Positions 43,646 through 54,507 of a stretch of 64,000 bases of DNA are shown here, piece by piece. The notes beneath the pieces were generated by a model. That model ran no database searches. It had not been told where the DNA came from and saw only the letters and a program-made list of their open reading frames with translations. Source of the DNA: Prevotella nigrescens (lineage in GTDB: Bacteria > Bacteroidota > Bacteroidia > Bacteroidales > Bacteroidaceae); assembly GCF_031191185.1 (NCBI RefSeq), contig NZ_CP133465.1, positions 1,360,001-1,424,000 of the forward strand, in the 5' to 3' direction. Both the position numbers and the translations under genes were made by a program. Within the stretch, counting starts at the first letter, position 1. Each line of letters begins with the position of its first letter.

Positions 43646-45685
43646 TTATTTTTGTTCCAATTCTGCTTGTAAGCGTAATATTTCATCGCGATATTGTGCA
43701 GCTTGCAAGAAATCAAGATTCTTTGCAGCTTCTTTCATTAAAGCTGTTGTGTTCTGAATACTCTTTTCGAGCTGCACCTTTGTCATTTTCATTATGATAG
43801 GATCTGCCACCATAGGTAATTCTTCTGATGGAATATCGTATTTTTGCAGCTTCATTTTTTCGTTCGCAATATTTGTACCCATCGAAATATTCTTTGTTGG
43901 CAAAATCTCCTTTATTGAACGTTTAATTTGCGTAGGAGTAATATGATGTTGTGCATTATATTCTAATTGTTTCTCACGTCTTCGTAGAGTTTCATCAATA
44001 GTCTTCTGCATACTTTCCGTTATACTATCTGCATACATAATAACTTTTCCATTTACATTTCGGGCAGCTCTACCTGCTGTTTGCGTAAGACTTCTATGAC
44101 TACGAAGAAATCCTTCTTTGTCAGCATCAAGAATAGCCACTAATGAAACTTCTGGTAGGTCCAAACCTTCGCGCAAAAGATTTACTCCAACTAAAACATC
44201 ATAAACTCCACTACGTAAATCGTTTATAATCTTTATTCTATCTAAGTTTACAACGTTACTGTGAATATATGCCGCCTTTATATCATGATTTAATAAATAC
44301 TCGGTTAATTCTTCTGCCATTCTTTTTGTAAGAGTCGTAACAAGAATACGTTCATGTTTTTCTGCTCTTTTCAAAATTTCCTCCATTAAATCATCAATTT
44401 GATTTGTTGATGGACGAACTTCTATTTCTGGATCGAGCAATCCTGTCGGGCGAATGACTTGCTCAACAATAACACCCTCAGATTCTTTTAGTTCGAAATT
44501 GGCAGGAGTAGCTGATACGTAAATTACTTGGTGAATAAGATTGTGAAATTCTTCGAACTTCAACGGACGGTTATCAAATGCTGCAGGTAAACGAAAACCA
44601 AATTCTACCAAGTTTCTTTTCCGTGCTCTATCGCCACCATACATTGCAGATATTTGAGGAACACTGACATGGCTTTCATCAATGATAATAAGATTATCTT
44701 TAGGGAAGAAGTCCAGCAAACAATAAGGACGTTGTCCAGCTTCTCTGCCATCAAAATAACGAGAATAATTTTCAATTCCCGAACAATGGCCTAATTCTTT
44801 CATCATTTCAATGTCATATTCTACACGCTCTTTAATACGTTGAGCCTTAATACTATCGCCAGATTCATTAAAGAAATCAATTTGCTTTACTAAATCATCT
44901 TGTATTTGTCTAATAGCAATTTCTGTTTGTTCTTTTGAAGTTACAAAAAGGTTGGCTGGATAAATCTCATACTCATCGAAAGTTCCCAAACGGTGATAAG
45001 AAATAGAATCTACTTCTTCTATTGCGTCTATTTCATCGTCCCACCAGGTAACCCTTAATATATTGTCGCTATAAGCCATTGCTATATCAACTGTATCGCC
45101 TTTTACTCGGAAATTTCCTCGCTGTAAATCAATATCATTCCTAACATACAGGGCATCTACCAAACGGCGCAAGAAAATGTTACGGTCGAGAAATTCTCCC
45201 TTTTTTATCTTTATAACATTATTACGCATAGCAACGGGACCTCCCATGCCATAGATACAAGAAACCGAAGACACTACAATTACATCTTTTCTGCCTGATA
45301 ACAATGCCGAAACTGCAGAAAGACGAAGTTTGTCAATTTCATCATTGATGGCTAAGTCCTTTTCTATATATGTATCTGTAGAAGGCATATAAGCTTCTGG
45401 CTGATAATAATCGTAGTATGAAACATAATACTCAACTGCATTTTGAGGAAAGAAATCCTTCATTTCCTCAAAGAGTTGGGCAGCCAGAGTCTTGTTGTGC
45501 GATAAAATAAGGGTGGGCTTGTTCACATTCGCAATAACATTTGCCATGGTGAAAGTTTTTCCAGAACCAGTTACCCCCAATAAGACTTGACTTTTATCGC
45601 CGCGTTTTAGTCCTTCCGTTAATTCTTTTATAGCCTCTGGTTGATCACCAGTAGGTTTGTATTTTGATGTTAGTTTAAAGTCCAT
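43646..45685 (-). CDS. uvrB: Excinuclease ABC subunit B
   Basis: A 679-residue UvrB from the ATG at 45685 (MDFKLTSKYKPTGDQ). Walker A LLGVTGSGKTFTMAN, beta-hairpin YYVSYYDYYQPEAYMPSTDTYIEKD (central part), DESHVSVPQ, helicase motifs VATLT-like VTTLTKRMAEELTEYL and RAARNVNGKVIMYAD, and a C-terminal UVR motif (NTTALMKEAAKNLDFLQAAQYRDE). It receives DNA from UvrA. A minus-strand TAACTTTG (45702-45695) ends only 9 bases before the ATG. Confidence 0.97.
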   Translation of the reverse strand: MDFKLTSKYKPTGDQPEAIKELTEGLKRGDKSQVLLGVTGSGKTFTMANVIANVNKPTLILSHNKTLAAQLFEEMKDFFPQNAVEYYVSYYDYYQPEAYMPSTDTYIEKDLAINDEIDKLRLSAVSALLSGRKDVIVVSSVSCIYGMGGPVAMRNNVIKIKKGEFLDRNIFLRRLVDALYVRNDIDLQRGNFRVKGDTVDIAMAYSDNILRVTWWDDEIDAIEEVDSISYHRLGTFDEYEIYPANLFVTSKEQTEIAIRQIQDDLVKQIDFFNESGDSIKAQRIKERVEYDIEMMKELGHCSGIENYSRYFDGREAGQRPYCLLDFFPKDNLIIIDESHVSVPQISAMYGGDRARKRNLVEFGFRLPAAFDNRPLKFEEFHNLIHQVIYVSATPANFELKESEGVIVEQVIRPTGLLDPEIEVRPSTNQIDDLMEEILKRAEKHERILVTTLTKRMAEELTEYLLNHDIKAAYIHSNVVNLDRIKIINDLRSGVYDVLVGVNLLREGLDLPEVSLVAILDADKEGFLRSHRSLTQTAGRAARNVNGKVIMYADSITESMQKTIDETLRRREKQLEYNAQHHITPTQIKRSIKEILPTKNISMGTNIANEKMKLQKYDIPSEELPMVADPIIMKMTKVQLEKSIQNTTALMKEAAKNLDFLQAAQYRDEILRLQAELEQK

Positions 45686-45763
45686 TAGTAAATACAAAGT
45701 TAATAAAAAACAATAGACTATCAATAATTAAAAGTATTTTTTTGCTAAAAAAGTAATATCGTC

Positions 45764-45794
45764 TTTGTTTATTATGAAATTATATGTAACTTTG
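45764..45794 (+). promoter_or_regulatory. Promoter for bamD operon
   Basis: TTTG at 45764-45767, 19 bases, TAACTTTG at 45787-45794; the bamD ATG is 18 bases later. Confidence 0.75.
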
Positions 45795-45811
45795 CAATTC
45801 AAAATTTATTT

Positions 45812-46645
45812 ATGAAGAAGAATATTCTCATTAGTTTTATTCTGACACTCCTCCTTGTGAGTTGTGCACAGGAATATAATCAAGTGTATAAAAGTACGGA
45901 TTACTCATATAAATATGAGTATGCAAAAGAATGCTTTGTACGCGGGAAATATAGTTCTGCAGTACCATTGTTGCAAGATTTGGTAACCATTCAAAAAGGT
46001 ACGGATAATGCACAAGAATGTCTTTATATGTTAGCCATGGCAGAATATGGACTACATGATTATGAAGCTGCATCAGAAGCATTTAAGAAATATTATCAAA
46101 CATATCCACGAGGATATTATGCTGAAATGGCTTCGTTTTATATTGGGCAAAGCTTATTTGAAGGCACTCCGGAAGCTCGTTTAGATCAAACCCCAACGGT
46201 AGCAGCGATTGCTGCTTTCCAAGATTACTTAGATTTATATCCCAATGGTAAAATGAAGGGAACTGCCCAGCAACGATTATTTACTTTGCAAGATAAACTG
46301 ATTCGTAAAGAATACTTAAATGCAAAGTTATATTATAATCTGGGTTCATACTTTGGCAATTGTGGAAATGATGGTGGTAACAATTATGAAGCTTGTATCA
46401 TTACTGCTCAAAATGCATTAAATGATTATCCATATTCTGCATTACGTGAAAATTTTGCTACACTTATTATGAAAAGTAAATATGAGTTAGCACAAATGAG
46501 CGTTGAAGAGAAGAAGTTGCAACGCTATCAAGATGCAGAAGACGAATGTTACGGATTTATAAATGAATATCCCGATTCGAAAGAACGTGGTACAGCCGAG
46601 AAATACATTGAAAAATGTAAAGAATTCATTGCGAAAGCACAATAA
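45812..46645 (+). CDS. bamD: Outer membrane assembly lipoprotein BamD
   Basis: A 277-residue lipoprotein with signal peptide ending LLLVSC (C18) and tetratricopeptide-like repeats: YAKECFVRGKYSSAVPLLQDL, CLYMLAMAEYGLHDYEAASEAFKKYY, and later DAEDECYGFINEYPDSKE. This matches BamD (YfiO), which helps BamA insert outer-membrane barrels. It leads a bamD-omega-DUF4293 order common in Bacteroidales. Confidence 0.92.
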   Translation: MKKNILISFILTLLLVSCAQEYNQVYKSTDYSYKYEYAKECFVRGKYSSAVPLLQDLVTIQKGTDNAQECLYMLAMAEYGLHDYEAASEAFKKYYQTYPRGYYAEMASFYIGQSLFEGTPEARLDQTPTVAAIAAFQDYLDLYPNGKMKGTAQQRLFTLQDKLIRKEYLNAKLYYNLGSYFGNCGNDGGNNYEACIITAQNALNDYPYSALRENFATLIMKSKYELAQMSVEEKKLQRYQDAEDECYGFINEYPDSKERGTAEKYIEKCKEFIAKAQ

Positions 46646-46686
46646 AGAATTAATAAGCATAAAAAATAAACATAAGTAATAAGTAA

Positions 46687-47034
46687 ATGGATTACAAGAA
46701 ATCTAAGGCACCAGTAAATACCATTACTCGTGATGTGGTTGAACTTTGGGCAGAGACTGATAACATATATGAAAGTGTTGCAATCATAGCCAAACGTGCT
46801 AATCAAATCTCAGTTGAGATTAAGCAAGATCTTAGTAAGAAACTTGCGGAATTTGCTTCTTATAGCGATTCTTTAGAAGAAGTCTTTGAGAATCGTGAGC
46901 AGATAGAAATTAGTCGGTATTATGAGAAGCTTCCTAAACCTACATTGTTAGCAACTCAAGAATTTTTGGAGGGTAATATTTATTGGCGTGATCCTTCAAA
47001 AGATAATATAGAAGGCGAAGAATTTCAAGCATGA
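46687..47034 (+). CDS. RNA polymerase omega-type subunit
   Basis: A 115-residue protein beginning MDYKKSKAPVNTITRDVVEL, with VAIIAKRANQISVEIKQDL in the middle, corresponding to the Rpb6/omega core helix region (AxxRAxQI). It is the Bacteroidetes version annotated as omega; sequence similarity to RpoZ of other phyla is low, so the symbol is left out. It lies between bamD and a DUF4293 gene and overlaps the latter by 4 bases. Confidence 0.78.
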   Translation: MDYKKSKAPVNTITRDVVELWAETDNIYESVAIIAKRANQISVEIKQDLSKKLAEFASYSDSLEEVFENREQIEISRYYEKLPKPTLLATQEFLEGNIYWRDPSKDNIEGEEFQA

Positions 47035-47483
47035 TACAGAGAAAACAGACTATCTTTCTTTTCTTGTCATTTGTTATACTCATTATTTGTCTTTGTATGC
47101 CCATAGGCTCTATAGACGCTAATGGAATGCTCCCAGCAAATAAAATGACAAATCTATGGATAGTAAGTGCAAATGGAGTGAAAGATTTTAAGGTGTGGCC
47201 ATTGTTTGCAATCTTGCTCGCAACGCTTCCCTTGCATTTATTTACAATTATAGATTATAAGAAAAGAAAGCGACAGGCAGCGTTCTGTGTTTTTATTATA
47301 TTGCTTATAGTTCTATGGTTCCTTGCATATTTGCTAATCAGTCAAATTATATTAGGCGACCTTAAATACCATATTGATTTTACTTCGTTTTTACCTTGTA
47401 TCTCTATTGTTCTGTTAATATTGGCAAGACGGGCTATTAAAGCAGACGAGGCGCTTGTTCGTGCTGCCGATAGAATAAGGTAA
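47031..47483 (+). CDS. DUF4293 membrane protein
   Basis: A 150-residue protein with four hydrophobic segments (about 5-25, 55-72, 83-103, 115-130), starting MIQRKQTIFLFLSFVILI. Its position behind bamD and the omega-type gene and its topology fit the DUF4293 family. Coupled to the previous gene by an ATGA overlap. Function unknown; inner membrane. Confidence 0.8.
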   Translation: MIQRKQTIFLFLSFVILIICLCMPIGSIDANGMLPANKMTNLWIVSANGVKDFKVWPLFAILLATLPLHLFTIIDYKKRKRQAAFCVFIILLIVLWFLAYLLISQIILGDLKYHIDFTSFLPCISIVLLILARRAIKADEALVRAADRIR

Positions 47484-47502
47484 TCGGAGAAATCCACACA
47501 TA

Positions 47503-47536
47503 AAAACTTATTATCCGAAATGGTAATAAGTTTTTT
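47503..47536 (+). terminator. Terminator after DUF4293 gene
   Basis: AAAACTTATTA (47503-47513) pairs with TAATAAGTTTT (47524-47534), followed by TT. Confidence 0.8.
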
Positions 47537-47549
47537 ATCGTATTTAGAT

Positions 47550-47581
47550 TTTGGTGCTTAAAGGGAAAATCCGTAAATTTG
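47550..47581 (+). promoter_or_regulatory. Promoter placed directly at the HU-SPOR start
   Basis: TTTG at 47550-47553, 20 bases, TAAATTTG at 47574-47581. The ATG at 47588 follows after six bases, so transcription should start at or within a few bases of the start codon. Confidence 0.7.
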
Positions 47582-47587
47582 CAAACA

Positions 47588-48574
47588 ATGCTAAGAATTG
47601 ACCGACATATCGAAATATTATTATTGGAGAATGATTGTATCATTGTTCCTGGACTTGGTGGCTTTGTTGCCTATTACAGCGAGGCTTCCTATGATGAAAC
47701 TGAGAATCTCTATCTTCCGCCTTGTCGTATCGTCGGATTCAATCCTGTGTTAAAAATGAACGACTCCCTGCTGGCACAATCATATATCGAAACCTACGAT
47801 TTAAGTTATCCGGAAGCAGTTCGGGAAATTGAATTAGAAGTAAATCATATACTTGACAATTTAGCAGAAGTTGGATATTTTGAAATAGGCGGACTTGGAA
47901 CTCTTAAACGCGAAGGGGTTGATAAAATAGCATTCGAACCTGACGAAGGAGGCTTATTGACACCTAAATATTATGCACTTAGTTGTTTCGAATTAAGAAA
48001 GTTCAATGACTTAGCAGATGCTTTACCCAAGAATAATCCAGTAGACAAGTTAGGAAAGAAACCACATACTTTCTATATCGACACAGACAATGACGGCGAA
48101 AAGAAATTAAATGTCAGCATCAAACTGATAAAAGATGTTGCGGTTGCCGCATTCTTAATTTCGTTTGTTTTTATTGTTGGATTTACAGCAGAAAAACATT
48201 CTAAGATTGTGCCGCAAGAGATTAAAAGTGGCATATTGTGCAACATTTTTAATCCAAACGGCTTAAATAAGAACCGACAAAATATTCATGTTTCCAATAA
48301 ACCTGTAAAAAACAAGACTTCTGCCCTGGCTCCACAATTTTATTGGAGTCTGGTTCTTGCAAGCCATGTAACAGAAAGCAATGCAAATGCTTTTATGAAG
48401 AAACTCCGCCATGATGGCTTTAAAGAGGCACACATTTATAAAGGTTCAGGAGGCCTAAAAGTTATATATGGGCGATATAAAAGTGCTCAATTAGCAGCAG
48501 ACAAACTGGCAAATCTTAGAGGAAATAGAAATTTTGGACAAGCCTGGATTTTAAAAATAGAAAACGAAATATGA
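47588..48574 (+). CDS. Membrane-anchored HU-CCDC81/SPOR protein
   Basis: A 328-residue protein from the ATG at 47588. Residues 1-60 (MLRIDRHIEILLLENDCIIVPGLGGFV core LGGFV) and 70-140 (EIELEVNHILDNLAEVGYFEIGGLGTL) are two HU-related domains of the bacterial CCDC81 type; a membrane helix lies at 183-200; the last 80 residues (FYWSLVLASHVTESNANAFMKKL, VIYGRYKSAQLAADKL) are a SPOR domain, which binds bare septal glycan. It would place a DNA-binding-type fold inside and SPOR outside the inner membrane. Coupled to an FHA gene. Confidence 0.82.
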   Translation: MLRIDRHIEILLLENDCIIVPGLGGFVAYYSEASYDETENLYLPPCRIVGFNPVLKMNDSLLAQSYIETYDLSYPEAVREIELEVNHILDNLAEVGYFEIGGLGTLKREGVDKIAFEPDEGGLLTPKYYALSCFELRKFNDLADALPKNNPVDKLGKKPHTFYIDTDNDGEKKLNVSIKLIKDVAVAAFLISFVFIVGFTAEKHSKIVPQEIKSGILCNIFNPNGLNKNRQNIHVSNKPVKNKTSALAPQFYWSLVLASHVTESNANAFMKKLRHDGFKEAHIYKGSGGLKVIYGRYKSAQLAADKLANLRGNRNFGQAWILKIENEI

Positions 48575-49101
48575 AAAAAATACGTTGTCCAAAATGCAAG
48601 AACTTCATAATCTTTGACGAGACAAAATATACAGTAGGACAAAGACTCTCTTTCTGTTGTCCTGCCTGCAGAAAACAGTTTGGAATTAAATACGGAGCTT
48701 CTTCAAATAAAAATACTCAAGCCCTTGATGAACCCTCCGAAGAGATTAATAGCAATTCTTACGAATATGGTTCTTTGTATGTTATTGAAAATGTCTTTCA
48801 TTACAAACAAATATTGCCATTACAGTTGGGAAAGAATATTATCGGGCGTTATATGAAAGGAAATCCTATTAATTGCCCAATTGAAACCGATGATCCAAGT
48901 ATCGATATGACGCATTGCTGCATTAATGTAACAAGAAATAAGAAAGGAGTGTTAGAGTATGAGTTAAAAGACGGTCCTTCGTATACAGGGACATTTGTTG
49001 ATAATGAAATTTTAGAAGATAACGAACGGCGGAAGATTTCAAACGGAACTCTTTTTACTATTGGAGCAACAAGTATAATTCTCCGCACAAAAGAAGAATA
49101 G
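48571..49101 (+). CDS. Zinc-ribbon plus FHA-domain protein
   Basis: A 176-residue cytoplasmic protein. N-terminal zinc ribbon: C6-x2-C9 (IRCPKCKNF) and C30-x2-C33 (CCPACRKQF). From about residue 80 an FHA domain: LQLGKNIIGRYMKG, DDPSIDMTHCCINV, LKDGPSYTGTFVDN and ISNGTLFTIGATSIIL, with GR and H in place of the usual GR...S-x-x-H. FHA domains bind phosphothreonine, so a Ser/Thr kinase partner elsewhere is implied. Its ATG overlaps the HU-SPOR stop (ATGA). Confidence 0.85.
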   Translation: MKKIRCPKCKNFIIFDETKYTVGQRLSFCCPACRKQFGIKYGASSNKNTQALDEPSEEINSNSYEYGSLYVIENVFHYKQILPLQLGKNIIGRYMKGNPINCPIETDDPSIDMTHCCINVTRNKKGVLEYELKDGPSYTGTFVDNEILEDNERRKISNGTLFTIGATSIILRTKEE

Positions 49102-49742
49102 CAAAATTTATCTACAATTTCTTTTGAATAATGTTTTAGCATTTGCATTTTATGGGCAGATTCCTAAAAAATAAACTTTGATGGATTTTTATTTTAGGCG
49201 AGTAGATTTTGCCTTCTTCTTGAAAAGCATGGCGGGTTATGATGCCTACATAGATTTCTTAAAAAATCCTTATATAATTGAAAATCGCTAAAATACCAAT
49301 AAGCGACAGCTTGGTTCCTGACGCAGCGCATACATGAGACTTTCACAAAATGAACTGTTTGTTGGCGGAAGGGACAAGAACCGTTATTGGAATAAAAGCA
49401 AAGAAATGCCAAGGCAGATTTTTTGTAGATAAAGTTCCTGTATTAGATATGCTTGGACGTGGTGGTAGGGTTATTTACACAGTAGTTCGAAATACATCTT
49501 ACAAACAACTTATCGCCCCAATACTTAGAAGTGAAAAAAGAAATGTTATACTCTATATGATATGGTGAATGGGTGGGGTATAGAACAGACGTTTATTGTG
49601 GTGAGGCTATATCTAAATGTTTGAGGAAAAGAAATTCAATAGTTTACAAAAATAAGTCGGGAAGTTCTTGGTATTATGAAAAGTTTTATTAACTTTGTGC
49701 CAAATTTGAATACTACGATTTATACAAGGCAGAAATAAAGGT
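49102..49742. other. Gap containing a transposase fossil
   Basis: 641 bases between the FHA gene and pfkA. The first half has a 36-codon ORF at 49181-49291 (MDFYFRRVDFAFFLKS start) of unknown nature. The second half holds an IS1595-type remnant. The pfkA -7 box TAACTTTG is at 49690-49697 with a TTG at 49668-49670. Confidence 0.6.
49300..49690 (+). pseudogene. IS1595-type transposase remnant
   Basis: Pieces in shifting frames read ATAWFLTQRIHETFT (49303 on), NELFVGGRDKNRYWNKSKEM (49347 on, with the GG-D of the first DDE strand region), QGRFFVDKVPVLDMLGRGG, RVIYTVVRNTSYKQLIAPIL, then EWVGYRTDVYC and NKSGSSWYYEKFY. The order matches IS1595/ISXO2-like transposases, but at least two frameshifts and stops separate the parts. 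The element ends just where the pfkA promoter begins. Confidence 0.7.
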
Positions 49743-50720
49743 ATGGCAAACGTTAAAACAATAGGTATTTTGACCTCGGGTGGCGATGCCCCAGGTATGA
49801 ATGCTGCTGTCAGAGCCGTTACACGTGCTGGAATTTATTATGGCTTTTCCATCAAAGGAATTTATCGAGGATATGATGGGTTGCTTGCAGGAGAAATACA
49901 AACATTTACAACAGAAAATGTCAGTGGTATTATTTGTGAAGGTGGAACAATTTTGAAAACTGCCCGTTCTAAGGCTTTTATGACCAAGGAAGGAAGGAAG
50001 AAAGCCTATGAGAATATTGTAAAAGAGGGAATAGATGCGCTTGTCGTAATTGGAGGTAATGGCTCTTTGACAGGGGCTATGCTTTTTGCACAAGAATACG
50101 ATTTTTGTTGTATAGGTCTACCAGGGACAATAGACAATGACCTCTACGGAACTGACAGTACAATCGGTTATGATACTACATTGAATACCATTATAGAATG
50201 TGTAGACAGGATACGCGATACGGCTGAAAGCCACGAACGTATCTTTTTCGTAGAAGTTATGGGGCGCGATGCAGGTTTTCTTGCACAAAACTCTGCGATA
50301 GCAAGTGGTGCCGAGGCTGCAATTATCCCAGAAGACTCAACCGATGTAGATCAATTATCTCAATTTATGGAACGTGGTATTCGAAAATCAAAGCGGAGTT
50401 GTATTGTCATAGTCTCAGAAAGTCCAAAGTGCGGTGCAATGTATTATGCTAATCGTGTAAAAAAGGAATTTCCAGGCTTCGATGTAAGGGTTTCAATACT
50501 CGGACATTTGCAAAGAGGTGGACGACCTTCTGCAAGAGATAGAATTTTAGCAAGCCGGACAGGTTATGGTGCCATAGAAGCTATTATGCAAGGACAACGA
50601 AATATCATGATAGGAATTCACAACGACTCTGTTGTTTATATCCCTCTTTCCGAAGCAATTCGATCTGATAAACCTTTTGATAAGAAATTAATTAAGGTTT
50701 TAGATGTACTCAGTATATAA
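49743..50720 (+). CDS. pfkA: ATP-dependent 6-phosphofructokinase
   Basis: A 325-residue enzyme: [18 protein letters not shown] (11-28), [11 protein letters not shown] near 103, [24 protein letters not shown] (central part PGTIDND) and [10 protein letters not shown] near 170. Glycine at the nucleotide-selecting position (GGNGS instead of GGDD) indicates ATP rather than pyrophosphate. It commits fructose-6-phosphate to glycolysis. It is 39 bases ahead of atpD, with no promoter or terminator visible between. Confidence 0.96.
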   Translation: MANVKTIGILTSGGDAPGMNAAVRAVTRAGIYYGFSIKGIYRGYDGLLAGEIQTFTTENVSGIICEGGTILKTARSKAFMTKEGRKKAYENIVKEGIDALVVIGGNGSLTGAMLFAQEYDFCCIGLPGTIDNDLYGTDSTIGYDTTLNTIIECVDRIRDTAESHERIFFVEVMGRDAGFLAQNSAIASGAEAAIIPEDSTDVDQLSQFMERGIRKSKRSCIVIVSESPKCGAMYYANRVKKEFPGFDVRVSILGHLQRGGRPSARDRILASRTGYGAIEAIMQGQRNIMIGIHNDSVVYIPLSEAIRSDKPFDKKLIKVLDVLSI

Positions 50721-50738
50721 TAAATGTAGTTAGATTAA

Positions 50739-52292
<1,554 letters not shown>

Positions 52293-52316
52293 TATAACGG
52301 ACAGAAATAGGCTACA

Positions 52317-52556
52317 ATGTTATTTTTAACGATTATATCGCCCGAAAGAATCCTTTTTAGAGGAGAGGTAGAGAATGTCTTGGTTCCGGGTGAAATGGGA
52401 GAATTCGAAATCCTTACAAATCACGCTCCTATTATTTCAACATTATTAGAAGGGCGTGTCATTTACACCATTGGTTCTGAGAAGAAGTTGATTACAATAA
52501 CTGGTGGCTTTGTAGAGGTTAAGAGGAATGAAGTTAATCTTTGCGTTGAGTTATAA
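52317..52556 (+). CDS. atpC: ATP synthase F1 subunit epsilon, short form
   Basis: A 79-residue epsilon with only the N-terminal beta-sandwich (TIISPERILFRGEVENVLVPG, GEFEILTNHAPIISTLLEG). The C-terminal helical hairpin that inhibits ATP hydrolysis in other bacteria is absent; this is usual in Bacteroidetes. Another way of limiting hydrolysis must exist or is not needed. 24 bases behind atpD. Confidence 0.95.
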   Translation: MLFLTIISPERILFRGEVENVLVPGEMGEFEILTNHAPIISTLLEGRVIYTIGSEKKLITITGGFVEVKRNEVNLCVEL

Positions 52557-52603
52557 CTTTTAATCGATGATATTGACATATCTCCTTAAACATATTTGGT
52601 TCT

Positions 52604-53023
52604 ATGAATATTGCTAAAATCGAAAAGAATTATAATAAAATAAATCTTTGGCTTATAGTAGTATTTACTTTGATAGGTTTAACAATGGCTCAGGTCTTGT
52701 TGCAATCGAATATGATAACCCCATTGATAATTAGCTCAATATTCTTCATAATAACAAACAAGATATACGGTAAAGCATGGAAATATTTTGCAACTAATTC
52801 TCCAATGGTCTTAGGAAAATTCTATCTCATAGGGTCTATGTTGAGAATGTTTCTTGCAGTCATCGTAGCTTTTATCGGAATACTTATCTTTCGTGGAAAT
52901 AATGAAAAGGTTCTTACGTTTGTGATCGTGTTCTCATCTTACTATATATCGACAATGTTTTTGGATTGTGTATATTTCTTTTGCATTGAAAAAAATAATA
53001 AAACAAATAATAAGACAATATGA
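52604..53023 (+). CDS. AtpI-position membrane protein of the atp operon
   Basis: A 139-residue protein with four hydrophobic segments (about 15-33, 38-52, 73-98, 104-125). It lies between atpC and atpB, and its stop overlaps atpB by ATGA. Position and topology suggest an AtpI-like factor aiding c-ring assembly or ion supply, but no family motif is clear. Confidence 0.7.
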   Translation: MNIAKIEKNYNKINLWLIVVFTLIGLTMAQVLLQSNMITPLIISSIFFIITNKIYGKAWKYFATNSPMVLGKFYLIGSMLRMFLAVIVAFIGILIFRGNNEKVLTFVIVFSSYYISTMFLDCVYFFCIEKNNKTNNKTI

Positions 53024-54132
53024 AATTTACTAAGCGAGTACTTCTCTTGTTATTCTTATTTACTGCACCTATATTGACATTTGCACGAGATATGTCGAAG
53101 AAAGAAAATGTAGATGTGAAAGAGATATTGTGGGGACACATAAAGGACTCTTACGAATGGCATATCACAGACTTAGGCTCTGAAGGCAATTTTCACCCAT
53201 TAGTAATCCACCTCCCTATAATAGTTAAATCATCTACAGGGTGGCATATCTTTAGCAGTAGTATGTTCTCAGAAGAAAGAGATGCCAATGGAGATAGGCC
53301 AGGTCCTTATAACCTTGTTATCAAAAATGGAAATGATAAGGCGAATCCTAATCTAATTGTAGAGAAGATAGGAGGCAAAGAAATACGTCCTGTTGATATT
53401 TCTATAACGAAAGTAGTTTGCACTGTCTTTATAGATGGAATATTGCTTCTTCTTGTAATATTAATACCAGCATATTGGTGTCGTAAGCATAAGATAGACG
53501 ACCCTGCTCCAAGAGGGTTTATTGGTTTAATGCATATGTTCATTATGAATATCTACGACGAAGTTATAAAGCCTTGTTTAGGTGATGACACGCCAAAGTA
53601 TGCTCCTTGGCTACTTACATGTTTCTTCTTTATCTTCTTTGCAAATCTTATGGGATTAGTCCCATTCCCCCCAGGAGGAGGCAATTTAACAGGTAATATA
53701 ACTTGTACATTCTTCTTGGGAACATGCACTTTTCTTATCACTAACTTCACAGGAACAAAAGAATATTGGAAGGAAATATTTTGGCCGGATGTTCCTACTT
53801 GGATGAAATTCCCAATACCATTAATGCCAATTATTGAGCTCTTTGGTATATTCACAAAACCTCTAGCCTTAATTGTCCGACTTTTTGCCAATATGTTTGC
53901 AGGACACGCAATAGCACTATGTTTTTGTGCCATCATATTTATAATGTTTAGTATTTCCAATAATGCCTTAGTAAATTGGAGTGCAGGAACTAGTATGTCG
54001 ATCATTGGTGTACTTCTAAGTATATTTATGATGTTGCTTGAGATTCTTGTTAGTTATATTCAGGCATTAGTGTTCACTATGTTGAGTGCCGTATTCATTT
54101 CACAGGCACATGTAAAAGAGCATAAAGCTTAA
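53020..54132 (+). CDS. atpB: ATP synthase Fo subunit a
   Basis: A 370-residue subunit a, longer than the 270 residues of E. coli because of a signal-like N-terminus (1-22) and a 110-residue periplasmic domain (SYEWHITDLGSEGNFHPLVIHLP part). The membrane part carries the essential arginine in ALIVRLFANMFAGHAIAL and the terminal helix SYIQALVFTMLSAVFIS. It forms the proton half-channels with the c ring. Confidence 0.96.
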   Translation: MKFTKRVLLLLFLFTAPILTFARDMSKKENVDVKEILWGHIKDSYEWHITDLGSEGNFHPLVIHLPIIVKSSTGWHIFSSSMFSEERDANGDRPGPYNLVIKNGNDKANPNLIVEKIGGKEIRPVDISITKVVCTVFIDGILLLLVILIPAYWCRKHKIDDPAPRGFIGLMHMFIMNIYDEVIKPCLGDDTPKYAPWLLTCFFFIFFANLMGLVPFPPGGGNLTGNITCTFFLGTCTFLITNFTGTKEYWKEIFWPDVPTWMKFPIPLMPIIELFGIFTKPLALIVRLFANMFAGHAIALCFCAIIFIMFSISNNALVNWSAGTSMSIIGVLLSIFMMLLEILVSYIQALVFTMLSAVFISQAHVKEHKA

Positions 54133-54189
54133 TAAAAAGGATATAATATAAATAAAAATAGAATACAAATAAAATTAATAATAAATTAA

Positions 54190-54444
<255 letters not shown>

Positions 54445-54507
54445 TTATGGATAATACGTGTAATCCACGTAATATCTGATTAAGTTTAGAAAGAATAAAA
54501 CCAGCGT

